From Streptococcus suis (lineage in GTDB: Bacteria; Bacillota; Bacilli; Lactobacillales; Streptococcaceae), in NCBI GenBank assembly GCA_022354845.1, contig CP031970.1:1736001-1800000 (forward strand): DNA of 64,000 nucleotides, given 5' to 3'. The position numbers and the translations under genes are program-made. Shown piece by piece: positions 1-8,896 of this stretch. Within the stretch, counting starts at the first letter, position 1. Every line of letters starts with the position of its first letter. The notes beneath the pieces were generated by a model. The model was given only the letters and a program-made list of their open reading frames with translations. It ran no database searches and was not told the DNA's origin.

Positions 1-691
1 AGGAATATGTAGCATATTCGAGCATTTCTAAATCGTTACCACTATCACCAAATACCATTATTTCACTTGGAGAAATCTCCCATCGACGGGCAAGAAAGTC
101 TAAAGCGATCCCCTTATTCACTCCAGGAGGAATAATATCAATAAAACCAAATCCACTTGACACAGCACGTGCTTGTCCGTGACTAGCCTGATTCAGTTCC
201 TCCAATAATGCTGAAACTGTCTCTTTAGGTAGATTAAGAGTAATCAGCGTAATCTCATCATCTGGTAACTGCAAGAGGCTTTCCACCTCCTCACAGACAA
301 AATTATGACCTTGAATTAATTGTTTAAAATCATCCTTCAGATCTTTTGCATAATAAAGTGCTTTAAAACCACTAACGGAACAAGATTTAAGTAAATCTTG
401 TTGATGTAATATTTCCAATACTCGCTCAACAACAGGCTTCTCAAAATGTGCATCAAAAATTCTAACACCATTTTCCACAATAACGGCACCCACTTCAGAA
501 ACAATGGTCATATGATTTGCCTCTTCCGTAAAAAAGGAACGAATCTGTTGGTATTGGTTTCCAGAAATGGCCGCTACTCTAATCCCCTGTTCTTGTAGTT
601 GTTTAAATATTCTCTTGAATCTTGAACGATCATAATCGTTTTGTGAGTTTAGAAAAGTTCCATCCATATCAAAAGCAACTAAGCGAATCAT
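1..691 (-). CDS. Cof-type HAD-IIB family hydrolase (partial, C-terminus outside window)
   Basis: The reading frame starts at ATG 691 and runs off the left edge, so about 230 N-terminal residues are present. The first residues contain MIRLVAFDMDGTF, the HAD motif I with the two nucleophile/acid aspartates, and a VFGDSGNDLEML stretch near the edge is motif IV. The HAD-IIB (Cof) family dephosphorylates sugar phosphates and small phospho-compounds in the cytoplasm; the substrate here is unknown. Its start codon lies 1 nt beyond the stop of the paralogous HAD gene at 693-1526, so the two are almost certainly co-transcribed. They look like a tandem duplication that has diverged. Confidence 0.9.
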   Translation of the reverse strand, partial: MIRLVAFDMDGTFLNSQNDYDRSRFKRIFKQLQEQGIRVAAISGNQYQQIRSFFTEEANHMTIVSEVGAVIVENGVRIFDAHFEKPVVERVLEILHQQDLLKSCSVSGFKALYYAKDLKDDFKQLIQGHNFVCEEVESLLQLPDDEITLITLNLPKETVSALLEELNQASHGQARAVSSGFGFIDIIPPGVNKGIALDFLARRWEISPSEIMVFGDSGNDLEMLEYATYS

Positions 692-692
692 A

Positions 693-1526
693 TTATTCTT
701 CCTTTCCAATATAATTTTCTATTACACGAAAAACACCAGCTTGACTATGGTGGGGAGCCAAGTATTTTGCAACAGCTTTAACCTTGTCAGTCGCATTTTC
801 CATAGCATAGGAGTACCCTACGTAGGACAATAATTCGATATCATTGTCTGAATCACCAAATGCCATCACGTGTTCAGGGTCAATCCCTAAACTGTTCAAA
901 ACCTGCTCCAAGCCCCAAGCCTTATGAATACCATGTGGTAAAATATCAATTGAGCCATAACCGCTTGTTACTGCAACTAATCGACCTTGAAAAGCCTGAT
1001 TAAACCTCTCAGTTAGTTGATCTACGCGATTTTCAGGCACCCATAGACCCACCTTATAAATCGGATCAGTGGTGGGATAAGTACTGAGATTTTCTAAGTA
1101 TTTCACTCGATTTTGGAAAGCAGCCATTTGTGCAGGCTCGATTGGTAAATCAGTTCCTGCAAAAGGCATATTTGAACCATCCTGCATATAAATATTTTCT
1201 TCATTTGATAACATCAGACACACGTCAGCCCATTGTCCACTGAAAAAATCTAAAATAGCCTTCGTTTCCTCTTTCAGAATAGCACGACGGATAAGTGTTT
1301 TACCATTCTGATAAACATGAGCCCCATTATCTGCTACAAAGATTAGTCGGTCTTCAAATCCTTTACAAAGTTGCAGTAATCTACCCATTCCATTGCCGCT
1401 GGCGATCACAAAAGGAATATTTTTTTGATTTAACTGATTCAAAATGATAGAAAAACGTTCTTTATCAAAACTTCCCTGACCATCTAAAAATGTTCCATCC
1501 ATATCTGTTGCGATTAATTTAATCAT
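693..1526 (-). CDS. Cof-type HAD-IIB family hydrolase
   Basis: This 277-residue cytoplasmic phosphatase opens with MIKLIATDMDGTFLDG (motif I, catalytic DxD) and carries a later VMAFGDSDNDIELL segment (motif IV metal ligands). The full length fits the Cof family. I place the start at 1526 rather than at the far-upstream ATG 1703: the protein then begins directly at motif I, as family members do, with a purine-rich AAAGGGAAAAGG stretch just upstream. It is first in a two-gene unit with its paralogue at 1-691 (1-nt gap). Substrate cannot be told from sequence. Confidence 0.9.
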   Translation of the reverse strand: MIKLIATDMDGTFLDGQGSFDKERFSIILNQLNQKNIPFVIASGNGMGRLLQLCKGFEDRLIFVADNGAHVYQNGKTLIRRAILKEETKAILDFFSGQWADVCLMLSNEENIYMQDGSNMPFAGTDLPIEPAQMAAFQNRVKYLENLSTYPTTDPIYKVGLWVPENRVDQLTERFNQAFQGRLVAVTSGYGSIDILPHGIHKAWGLEQVLNSLGIDPEHVMAFGDSDNDIELLSYVGYSYAMENATDKVKAVAKYLAPHHSQAGVFRVIENYIGKEE

Positions 1527-1688
1527 ACAATCTAACCTTTTCCCTTTCAAGGGGGTGCAAAACCCGAGTAAAGTGTGTATCTCAAATCCTAAAATAACTT
1601 CTTCTATTATAACATAGAAAAACCAGTCATAACCACCCTTGAAAATGAGTCCCAAGTTATCACTTAATAAAGCATATAGAACAGCTAA

Positions 1689-2150
1689 CCCCTTTCCTAT
1701 CATTTGGATTTAGAAGTAAAAATCAATAACAAGATGCGCGAGTTTAACAATATCATTTATCCAGATATCAGTAAATCTCCTCAACTTAACCTCAAAGCTC
1801 ACTACAGCTACTCCTTCCATACTCCAGATGATGACGGTACAGGAACGAAATTCAAAGGAATGATATTGTATGATTTAGCAATACTCTATCTAACTAATCT
1901 TCCAGCTATAGCAAATGATTCATTACTCTTGAGTAATGTTAGTTACCAAGCAACCGAAGCCCTTTTGAAGCTATATGATCAATCAAAATTATTGAATAAG
2001 CAAGTGTTCTTAGTCTTCGATAAAGCAAGCTCATATTCTCCAGAAGCGAATAAACTCTTGTCAGAAAATATTGTATTGAGACTCTCTAGTGACGGAAATG
2101 AACTCTACGGTATTTCATGGAACAAAGGAGAAAACTCAGATGAGGTTTAG
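1689..2150 (+). pseudogene. DUF2326-type ATPase C-terminal fragment
   Basis: The frame is open from 1689, after a TAA at 1686, to the stop at 2150. It contains the C-terminal signature of DUF2326 proteins: a YSFHTPDDDGTGTKFKG stretch followed by ILYDLAILYLTNLPAI and a final SSDGNELYGI. Family members are large coiled-coil SMC/RecN-like ATPases of several hundred residues, so only the last ~150 remain and the Walker A region is missing. No ribosome binding site or ATG precedes it; the only possible start is TTG at 1704. It overlaps the next pseudogene by 11 nt, as in an operon. I read this as debris of a lost ATPase, possibly from a defence locus. Confidence 0.65.
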
Positions 2151-2349
2151 CTACAATTAATTATGGAAACTTCTCATTGATAAAGATTGAACAAAAACAA
2201 AGCTTAGGCAAGAAACTGGGATTAGTTCTTCCACGATCGCAAAATTGGGAAAAGGGGAAAATATCACACCCGATGTACTTCTAAAAATTTGTATAGCACT
2301 TGATTGTGGGATTGAGGCCATTATAGAAATTGTAGATAAAAATGAATAG
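2140..2349 (+). pseudogene. XRE-family HTH regulator with two in-frame stops
   Basis: An ATG at 2140 follows a good AAAGGAG site. The 69-codon frame reads as a small helix-turn-helix protein: residues KLRQETGISSSTIAKLGKG form the HTH, followed by NITPDVLLKICIALDC. Two nonsense codons interrupt it: TAA at codon 7, where a Lys is usual (SYNKLWKLL), and TGA at codon 17, probably a former TGG. Intact relatives of about 65-70 residues are commonly found beside restriction-modification and related genes. The overlap with the DUF2326 fragment supports a former operon. The protein cannot be made as one chain. Confidence 0.75.
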
Positions 2350-2355
2350 TTGTCA

Positions 2356-2408
2356 AAAAGCACTTCGTCGATAATCTGCTTGATACAAATTATCAATGAA
2401 GTGCTTTT
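2356..2408. terminator. Long inverted repeat, likely terminator
   Basis: AAAAGCACTTC at 2356-2366 pairs perfectly with GAAGTGCTTTT at 2398-2408, and inner GATAAT/ATTATC segments extend the stem. It lies between the XRE remnant and the converging MFS gene, so it may stop transcription from either side. Confidence 0.6.
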
Positions 2409-2453
2409 AAATTCTTTCGAATCCATATACCTAATTTTACTTAGTTAGAACTG

Positions 2454-3668
2454 TCAACTTATATTATATCTCTTGAATAAAGTTCCAAAGACTAGTGATA
2501 ACACAGTAATGGATCCTCCAATAATGAAGAGATTAAAGGTATTATTAGGATTTAAAACAACTGAGAAAAATCCAGTTCCAACCGGCATAAAAAGTATAGC
2601 TATCGTAAAAATGATGCCAAAGACTCTACCAAGAAACTCATTATCTACATCTCTTTGAACGATAGAGAAAAATTGGATATTAAAAATAGATAGAAATAGA
2701 CTAAACAGTGCTGGAGACAAGGCTAGAACAATGACATTGTGGAATATAGAATAAAACGGAGTAGATAGCATTAACATAATACCCGAACACGCTAATAGGA
2801 GCATTAAACGTTTACTTGATAAAGATTTATTGACAAAACCACTTAATATCGCTCCAATAAATCCACCAATTGCTTCTGCTGTTAAAAATGTTCCATAAAG
2901 CCCGTCTGAAATTTCTCCAAACATTTGATTACTATAAGGTAATAACAAATTATAGGCAGCTAGGAAAAAATTAACTAAGGCAGAGAGAATAATAATAATA
3001 AAGATTGTCTTATGACTATAAACATACTTGAAACCCATCTTCAGGTCGTTAAAGACTCCACTTATTGTCATTTTCTCCTTTGCGACCACTTCTTCATTAA
3101 TGGGTACAATAAAGAAAATCAGTGATGCAGCAATTAAAAACGACAATCCATCTAATAATAACACACCATGTATCCCTAGTATATTGTATAGGAAAATTGC
3201 TACCATTGGAATCGTTACTTTAATAATTGTACTAGAAGTTTCCAAATAGGAATTTAGTTTTGTTATATGATCTTTTTTTACAATTTCTTTCGTAAATGCC
3301 TTATATGACGGTCCAGAAAAGGCACTCATAAAAGCCAAAATAACATTGGTGATGACAATCGCATAAACCAACCATTGTTGTTGAGATATGAACGAAAGAA
3401 CTATACAAGCAATACCGCATAAGATATTAGTTCCAATGATAATTTTTTTCCGCTTGAAGCTATCAGCAATAACCCCACCAAACAAATTAAATAGAACACC
3501 TATCACACTTTCTAAAGATTGATAGATTGCAACCAACGACAGTGAAGATGGATTTAGCCCAGCAAGAAAAGTATTATTAGCAAAATCAAACATAATATCT
3601 CCTATTTTAGATATACTTCTGCTAATAACTAATAATTCTGTATTATTTAGCACTTTACCATTTCTCAT
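2454..3668 (-). CDS. MFS transporter downstream of SHP pheromone gene
   Basis: This 404-residue protein has about 12 hydrophobic segments and the MFS loop motif after TM2 (GGVIADSFKRKKIIIG). A second long cytoplasmic loop follows TM6, as in drug/macrolide-type efflux MFS proteins (MefA/bacilysin-exporter-like). Substrate unknown. It lies 106 nt downstream of the shp pheromone gene on the same strand, with two palindromes between them. Rgg/SHP pairs usually drive the gene after shp, so this transporter is the probable output of the circuit; this is inferred. A GGAG lies about 13 nt before the ATG, longer spacing than usual. Confidence 0.85.
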   Translation of the reverse strand: MRNGKVLNNTELLVISRSISKIGDIMFDFANNTFLAGLNPSSLSLVAIYQSLESVIGVLFNLFGGVIADSFKRKKIIIGTNILCGIACIVLSFISQQQWLVYAIVITNVILAFMSAFSGPSYKAFTKEIVKKDHITKLNSYLETSSTIIKVTIPMVAIFLYNILGIHGVLLLDGLSFLIAASLIFFIVPINEEVVAKEKMTISGVFNDLKMGFKYVYSHKTIFIIIILSALVNFFLAAYNLLLPYSNQMFGEISDGLYGTFLTAEAIGGFIGAILSGFVNKSLSSKRLMLLLACSGIMLMLSTPFYSIFHNVIVLALSPALFSLFLSIFNIQFFSIVQRDVDNEFLGRVFGIIFTIAILFMPVGTGFFSVVLNPNNTFNLFIIGGSITVLSLVFGTLFKRYNIS

Positions 3669-3734
3669 CTATTTTATCATCTCCTTTTAATCTCGGTTAA
3701 ATATATCTCTTGAATATACCTTCTCTAGGTCAGT

Positions 3735-3769
3735 CTTTAGATACTCTAAAGATTTAGGTGTACACCTAA
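3735..3769. promoter_or_regulatory. Two palindromes between shp and the MFS gene
   Basis: CTTTAGATACTCTAAAG at 3735-3751 forms a 7-bp stem with a 3-nt loop, and TTAGGTGTACACCTAA at 3754-3769 is a perfect 16-bp palindrome starting 6 nt beyond the shp stop codon. Neither is followed by a convincing T-run on the minus strand, so they may be operator sites, a weak attenuator or an RNA-processing structure. Confidence 0.45.
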
Positions 3770-3774
3770 GCAAA

Positions 3775-3846
3775 TTACCCACGAACAATAATGATAATAT
3801 CCAGCACCAAAAATAAAATCGGCAAAAAATTTGAAATTTTCTTCAT
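3775..3846 (-). CDS. shp: SHP short hydrophobic pheromone precursor, 23 aa
   Basis: A 23-codon frame runs from ATG 3846 to TAA 3775. It starts MKKISNF, has a hydrophobic middle, and ends in DIIIIVRG. This matches the layout of group I streptococcal SHP precursors: positively charged start, hydrophobic core, and an Asp-led C-terminal octapeptide. The known mature peptides of Rgg2/Rgg3 systems are DILIIVGG and DIIIIVGG; here the penultimate Gly is Arg (CGT). It is divergently transcribed from an Rgg gene 80 nt away, the defining group I arrangement. In known systems the precursor is exported (PptAB), cut by Eep, and re-imported by the Ami/Opp permease to bind Rgg. A -35 TTGACT (3895-3900) and TACAAT (3877-3882) lie upstream with 12 nt or more between. 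Confidence 0.9.
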   Translation of the reverse strand: MKKISNFLPILFLVLDIIIIVRG

Positions 3847-3869
3847 ACTCAGACTTCTTTTCATTTTGT

Positions 3870-3924
3870 ATTTATTGTACAATAAATAGAACTAAGTCAA
3901 CTTTTTGTTGGGAAAATGGGAAAA
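3870..3924 (-). promoter_or_regulatory. shp promoter and candidate Rgg box
   Basis: Read on the minus strand, a tandem TTTTCCCA TTTTCCCA repeat (3909-3924) lies just upstream of TTGACT (3895-3900). It is followed by the palindrome ATTTATTGTACAATAAAT (3870-3887), which supplies TACAAT as a -10 in both directions. T/C-rich repeats abutting the -35 are where Rgg2/Rgg3-type regulators bind in related streptococci. The 15-bp spacer to TACAAT is short, which suits an activator-dependent promoter. Confidence 0.6.
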
Positions 3925-3926
3925 CT

Positions 3927-4778
3927 ATGAAATCAAAACTTGGCATCACACTTAGAAAAGTTCGTAAAGGAAAACAAATTAGTCTATGCTCTGTAGCAGA
4001 TGAACATCTTTCAAAATCACAAATCTCTCGTTTTGAGCGTGGAGAATCAGAGATATCTTGTATTAGGCTCATCAATATTTTAGACAAATTACATATTACA
4101 TTAGATGAATTTCTTTTTTTACACAATGAGGACTTCACTAACACCGAATCATTTACCAACCTAATTCATTACATCCGTAAACAATATTCATCTCAAAGTA
4201 TCGAAAATATAGCACGTTTACTTTCCAATGATTCGAAGTACACTCTGAATTCTTTTGAGAAAACAATGGTAAAATCCATTCTATATACAATGGATTCGAG
4301 CATCATTCCATCAGATGAAGAATTGCTTCAACTGACAGATTACCTCTTCAAAGTTGAAAAATGGGGTTACTATGAGATTATTTTATTAGGTAACTGTGTA
4401 CGAACAATTAACTACAATTCCTATTTCCTACTGACAAAGGAAATGTTAAATAATTACATCTACACTTCTCTAAATAAAACAAATAAACGGATAGTAACTC
4501 AGCTAGCTATCAATTGTTTTATTCTTAGTATCGATAAGGAAGAATATTCTAACTGTTCCTATTTAATTGATAAGATAAAAGAATTGTTGGATAATGAATT
4601 GAACTTTTATGAACAGACAGTCTTTCTCTATGCGACTGGTTACTATGAATTTAAGTGCCAATCAGGTACTGGAATTAAAAAGATGAAACAAGCCATACAA
4701 GTTCTTGATATTTTAGGAGAGGATGAATTAAAACTACACTATACTAACCATTTTGATAAACTGGTAAATAAGGAATGA
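3927..4778 (+). CDS. rgg: Rgg family transcriptional regulator (SHP receptor)
   Basis: This 283-residue cytoplasmic regulator has an XRE-type HTH at residues ~5-60 ([13 protein letters not shown], then [19 protein letters not shown]), with the conserved Cys of Rgg proteins in SEISC. An all-helical Rgg/GadR/MutR C-terminal peptide-binding domain follows ([31 protein letters not shown]). These stretches closely resemble Rgg2/Rgg3 of pyogenic streptococci. I choose ATG 3927: it starts right at the HTH and gives the usual family length, whereas the upstream in-frame start adds 32 residues of promoter sequence. It is divergent from shp and presumably controls shp and the MFS gene in response to the imported peptide. 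Confidence 0.9.
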   Translation: MKSKLGITLRKVRKGKQISLCSVADEHLSKSQISRFERGESEISCIRLINILDKLHITLDEFLFLHNEDFTNTESFTNLIHYIRKQYSSQSIENIARLLSNDSKYTLNSFEKTMVKSILYTMDSSIIPSDEELLQLTDYLFKVEKWGYYEIILLGNCVRTINYNSYFLLTKEMLNNYIYTSLNKTNKRIVTQLAINCFILSIDKEEYSNCSYLIDKIKELLDNELNFYEQTVFLYATGYYEFKCQSGTGIKKMKQAIQVLDILGEDELKLHYTNHFDKLVNKE

Positions 4779-4874
4779 AATCATTTTCTACCTTTTACGT
4801 ATTACAAATCAAGGGTGTCTCAAAATAAAAGCATCTACTCTAACAACATTTCCCTTGTACCTATAGATATTTAA

Positions 4875-4906
4875 AAAGCCTTGGAAACAGCCAATTCCAA
4901 GGCTTT
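4875..4906. terminator. Bidirectional intrinsic terminator
   Basis: AAAGCCTTGGAA and TTCCAAGGCTTT form a perfect 12-bp stem with an 8-nt loop, flanked by A and T tracts. It separates the convergent rgg and capA-like genes. Confidence 0.85.
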
Positions 4907-4980
4907 CTTAGTATTTTATTGTATCAATTTCCTTATTCCGATTCCGGTTGCAATTAATCGAACAGTCATATTCTATCTCC

Positions 4981-6252
4981 TTACCAGTTTAAGTTAACAA
5001 AATCTTTCATTTCCTGATAGGCTGTATCCACTCGCGCCTGGGTCTCAGGGTCCAATTGTCCATAATACTGCCCACCAGCAATCCAATCTTCTAATATATA
5101 GGTTTGATAAGTGAATTGTTCATAGCCTTCTGTTGAATAAGTACCCTTTGAAACACGACTAACCCAGGTGGGATGAGCTTGAGCTGCTTGAATACTTGTC
5201 TGACCATCCTTTTTCTGAATGGTCACATCCATTAGAACACCTCTCTCAGTCCACTGGGCATTAGGGGTATCTCCCATGGTTTCTATACGCTGATTAGACA
5301 GAAAATTTCCCATAGAATAGATAATCAATTTTTTCTGGCCGTCTTTCTCAATAATTTCAGCTGGTTCAACCACATGAGGATGTCCTCCAAAAATAATGTC
5401 TGCTCCCCAGTCTACCATTTCCCGATATAGACTCGTCTGTTCTTCCGTTGGTTCCAACTGGTATTCCACACCCGTCTGGGGCATGACAATGGTAATATCC
5501 GCCTCTTTTTCAGCCTGTTCAATCTCTTTTTGCATCTTTTCTTGATTGAAATCTGATAAATATGCATCATATTCCTCTTGACTCAGCAAAGCCTCCATCC
5601 CATTGAAACCATATGCATAGGCTAATACTGCAATTCGAATACCATTTACCTCACGAATATAGACTGGAGCAGTTGACCGATTTCCGTCGGAAAAGACTCC
5701 AACCGTGTCCACCCCAGCTTGCTGGAAAGCATTAACTGTGGAAATCAGACCTGAAAGATGAGAATCTAGGATATGATTGTGAGCCAAGTCCACCAAGTCA
5801 TAGCCTGCATCATGAATATTGGTGGCAACGATGCTAGGGGCATTAAAAAGTGGATACCCCGCCAAATCAAAATCTGGCGAAATAGTCCCTTCAAAATCTG
5901 CAATAGCAAAATCTGCCTGGTCTATCCAGGGCTTGACATAGGTAAAATTCTCCGAAAAATCATAACTCCCATCAAATTGCTCTGACCCTCGAAGAATTGG
6001 TAAATGATACAGTAAATCCCCATGGGCCATAATCCGAACAGTATCTACTGTTGAAGCATGACTTGATGGCGTGACCTTACTAGACTCAGTTTGTTGTTTT
6101 TCTGCCGGCTGACTTTTTCCTGATGTGAAATATTCATTTAAAAGTATGATAGACAACAATACTCCGGCTAATGCACAAATGAAGAAAAAGTGTCCTCTTG
6201 TCCGTGATACTGCTCGTCTATTTCTGCGACCATAGCTAGTTCTTCTTCCCAT
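4981..6252 (-). CDS. CapA family metallophosphatase-like membrane protein
   Basis: This 423-residue protein has an Arg-rich cytoplasmic N-terminus, one transmembrane helix (~residues 22-40) and a large extracellular CapA/PgsA-type domain. Visible motifs are IMAHGDLLYH, ADFEGTISP, LAHNHILD and GGHPHVVEP, typical of the calcineurin-like CapA fold of poly-gamma-glutamate synthesis proteins. No other pgs genes are near, so a role in polyglutamate capsule is not supported; lone CapA proteins in streptococci are of unclear function. I start at ATG 6252 because a GAGGAGG site lies 7 nt upstream; an in-frame ATG at 6267 would put that site inside the coding region. Confidence 0.8.
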   Translation of the reverse strand: MGRRTSYGRRNRRAVSRTRGHFFFICALAGVLLSIILLNEYFTSGKSQPAEKQQTESSKVTPSSHASTVDTVRIMAHGDLLYHLPILRGSEQFDGSYDFSENFTYVKPWIDQADFAIADFEGTISPDFDLAGYPLFNAPSIVATNIHDAGYDLVDLAHNHILDSHLSGLISTVNAFQQAGVDTVGVFSDGNRSTAPVYIREVNGIRIAVLAYAYGFNGMEALLSQEEYDAYLSDFNQEKMQKEIEQAEKEADITIVMPQTGVEYQLEPTEEQTSLYREMVDWGADIIFGGHPHVVEPAEIIEKDGQKKLIIYSMGNFLSNQRIETMGDTPNAQWTERGVLMDVTIQKKDGQTSIQAAQAHPTWVSRVSKGTYSTEGYEQFTYQTYILEDWIAGGQYYGQLDPETQARVDTAYQEMKDFVNLNW

Positions 6253-6522
6253 ATCAATCCTCCTCATATTAAGTCCTTTACTTACTTATTATACGACTTT
6301 TTCAACAAAAAATCTAAAAAAATAATGTTCACAGACGATAAAAAAACAACCAATAAAAACATAGCACATCCTATCTATCTCTTGAAAAGGATATAAAAAG
6401 AGTAACATAAGTGTTTCAGTAAGTTCTGGACTGCATTCAGTTGTTGCTCCAATCAAATTGTTTCGAATTTTGTGAATAAGTATGATAGACTGAAAGAATA
6501 GGAACTGTTACAGGAGAATGAT

Positions 6523-7713
6523 ATGAAACAAGCTATTGAGACACGTGAGTTCATAAAAACAGTCGTTATCTGTACTCTTGCATCTTACGGGGGACCAGAA
6601 GCCCATTATGGCGTTTTCAGTAAAGAAATGGTTGAAAAAAAGAAGTACATTAGCCAGGAAGAATTGACTGAACTGATTGGTATATTTTCATTGCTCCCAG
6701 GACCTTCTAGTACTCAAACGATTACTGCGATAGGATACCGTGTAGGTGGTCCAATAATAGCTCTCACAACACTTGGCATATGGATAATGCCAGCCCTCTT
6801 TACGATGAGCCTTTTAGGAATAATTTTAGATTGGTTGACATATCATCAACAATGGCAGTCGTTACTGACCTTTCTTCCTGCAACTGCGATTGCCTTTATT
6901 ACTTACGCTGCTATTCAATTAACCCGCAAGGTTATTCACTCCAAAAATGATGGGCTTGAGTATCTTCTCTTTTGTTGCTTGGCTTTTCTTTTTATTCCCT
7001 GGTCTGTCTGGATGGTACTTGCATTGTTGCTATTCGGTGGTTTCTTAAGAATCCTTCCAAATCTTTTCAAGGTCCGAGATGAAATGAAGCAAGTAACAAC
7101 GCATAGCAAGCCCAAGTGGTTTTTAGTTGGAATCATCCTTTTACTAGCTGTTTCTTTTGAGTCTGCAACTTTTTTCTGGGGTGGAAATATCTCCTTATTT
7201 TCTTCCATATACCGTTATGGTTATTCCGTCATTGGTGGTGGTCAGGTCATGATTCCTCTAATGATCCAAGATTTAGTTAATGGACAACATTTCCTAAACC
7301 AAGTTGACTTCTTAGCAGGTTATACATTAGATCAAGCTGTTCCCGGACCCCTTTTTAGTTTTGCTGCATTTGTTACTTCACGCTCATTAACAGGCTCACC
7401 TTTTCTTATTCTATTGCTAGGTATGGTTGGAGGAGCACTGATCTTTCTGCCCGGGATATTATTGGTCTTTTTCGCAACTCCACTATGGCAAGAATACCGC
7501 AACTTGCACTATGTACGACATTTTCTAAAAGGTGTCTCAATTGTCGTTGCTGCGATCATTACATGGACTGCCTTCAAACAAATGCCACTACTCAATGATT
7601 CGCTTAGTATGTGGTTGGTCTTCCTCGCCTCACTGGCTTTTCTTCTTTATAAAAAAATACCTGCTCCACTCATTGTGATGGCAAGCCTATTATTAGGCCT
7701 CTTATGGGGATAA
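6523..7713 (+). CDS. chrA: ChrA family chromate transporter
   Basis: This 396-residue membrane protein consists of two homologous halves, the long-chain CHR layout. The first half has FSLLPGPSSTQ and the second has DQAVPGPLFSF; the Pro-Gly-Pro signature in each half is the family hallmark. Known members expel chromate, often driven by proton motive force; in streptococci without chromate exposure the physiological anion is uncertain. It is a single-gene unit with AGGAGAATGAT before the ATG. The 255 bp before it contain its promoter region and no other gene. Confidence 0.85.
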   Translation: MKQAIETREFIKTVVICTLASYGGPEAHYGVFSKEMVEKKKYISQEELTELIGIFSLLPGPSSTQTITAIGYRVGGPIIALTTLGIWIMPALFTMSLLGIILDWLTYHQQWQSLLTFLPATAIAFITYAAIQLTRKVIHSKNDGLEYLLFCCLAFLFIPWSVWMVLALLLFGGFLRILPNLFKVRDEMKQVTTHSKPKWFLVGIILLLAVSFESATFFWGGNISLFSSIYRYGYSVIGGGQVMIPLMIQDLVNGQHFLNQVDFLAGYTLDQAVPGPLFSFAAFVTSRSLTGSPFLILLLGMVGGALIFLPGILLVFFATPLWQEYRNLHYVRHFLKGVSIVVAAIITWTAFKQMPLLNDSLSMWLVFLASLAFLLYKKIPAPLIVMASLLLGLLWG

Positions 7714-7738
7714 TTGGTTTCCAACAATAGAAAACAAA

Positions 7739-7803
7739 AACTGGCAGTATGCTTACTAAGATCAGTTATTGAAACTGTCTACAAGAGTATACTTCCAGTT
7801 CTT
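7739..7803. terminator. Imperfect bidirectional terminator between chrA and pyrDA
   Basis: AACTGGCAGTATGC pairs imperfectly with GTATACTTCCAGTT, with A-rich sequence before and CTTTTC after the stem. The two flanking genes converge here. Confidence 0.6.
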
Positions 7804-7827
7804 TTCGTTCTCAATTATGTCATTATG

Positions 7828-8766
7828 TTAATCATCTAAATGCTGTAACTTCCCTCGGAAGTCTTCAATACTATGATAGCCTTTTTCAAGCATGATGGCT
7901 TGCAATTCAGCTGTGATTCGTTCAAAAGCAACAGGACCTTCTTTATGAAGAGTAGTCCCAATTTGAACCATACTAGCACCACATAAAATATGCTCAAAAG
8001 CATCACGTCCCGTCAGAACACCACCTGTTCCAACAATCTGAATTTCAGGTTTCAACCGTTGATAAAAGGCATGGACATTGGCAAGGGCAGTTGGTTTGAT
8101 ATATTCTCCTCCAATACCCCCAAAACCATTTTTGGGTTTGATAACAACTGATTCATCTTCAATGTAGAGACCGTTACCAATTGAATTGACACAATTGACA
8201 AAGGCTAGTGGAAACTGATTAAAGATTGTTGCTGCTTGATCAAAATGAACAATATCAAAGTAAGGTGGCAACTTTATACCAAGCGGTTTTGTAAAATACG
8301 TGAATACTTCGCGCAAAATGGCTTCCGTCGTTTCAAAATCATATGCAATTTGTGGTTTTCCGGGAACATTGGGACAAGAGAGGTTTAGTTCTGTTAATCC
8401 TTTAAAGTCACTAGCCTCTACTGTTTTTAAAATCTGATGAGTTTCATCTGGCGACATTCCAACTAAGGATAAAACAAATGTGCGTTCTGGTTCCGTTTCC
8501 TGCAATTCCAACAAATAATCCAAATAATAATCCAAGCCTTGATTCGGCAAGCCCATCGAATTAATAGAGCCAAGCGGCACATTCTGGTACCGTGGTTCTG
8601 GGTTTCCCGAACGATATTCTAAGGTTGCTGTTTTTGTAACAAACGTTCCTGCTGCAGACTGTTTCACTTCATTCAGCTCTTCCTTGGTCATACACCAAAC
8701 ACCAGCTGCATTCATCAAGCAATTATCAAACTGAAATCCACCTAAACTTGTTGCTGTTGAAACCAT
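7828..8766 (-). CDS. pyrDA: Dihydroorotate dehydrogenase, class 1A
   Basis: A 312-residue flavoenzyme that oxidises dihydroorotate to orotate in pyrimidine synthesis; class 1A enzymes use fumarate and are soluble homodimers. Diagnostic stretches are [14 protein letters not shown] near the start, [28 protein letters not shown] (with the active-site Cys in the class 1A loop), and [15 protein letters not shown] near the FMN phosphate site. The length equals that of Lactococcus PyrDA. ATG 8766 is preferred over 8787 because GGAGG sits 5 nt before it and it matches the family N-terminus. It is monocistronic, away from other pyr genes, as in many streptococci. Confidence 0.93.
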   Translation of the reverse strand: MVSTATSLGGFQFDNCLMNAAGVWCMTKEELNEVKQSAAGTFVTKTATLEYRSGNPEPRYQNVPLGSINSMGLPNQGLDYYLDYLLELQETEPERTFVLSLVGMSPDETHQILKTVEASDFKGLTELNLSCPNVPGKPQIAYDFETTEAILREVFTYFTKPLGIKLPPYFDIVHFDQAATIFNQFPLAFVNCVNSIGNGLYIEDESVVIKPKNGFGGIGGEYIKPTALANVHAFYQRLKPEIQIVGTGGVLTGRDAFEHILCGASMVQIGTTLHKEGPVAFERITAELQAIMLEKGYHSIEDFRGKLQHLDD

Positions 8767-8896
8767 ATTATCCTCCATATAGGTCATTCTCTCTTGATTA
8801 TATCATAAGAAACAAATGGATTTTCTTCATTTACAACTAACGTTCGGATTTTAAACCAAAATTTATTAAATTTTTTTAAAATTCTTACATTTTTTC

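Noticed and set aside
1527..1703. N-terminal extension of the HAD hydrolase to ATG 1703
   Set aside because: The extension has no conserved sequence and lies before motif I; it covers the promoter region including a TATAAT-like element.
4916..4969. A 17-aa minus-strand frame (MTVRLIATG...) with AAGGAG upstream, just past the capA-like stop
   Set aside because: Too short and without recognised similarity or a peptide-like pattern; it overlaps no conserved feature and may be chance or a stub of a lost gene.
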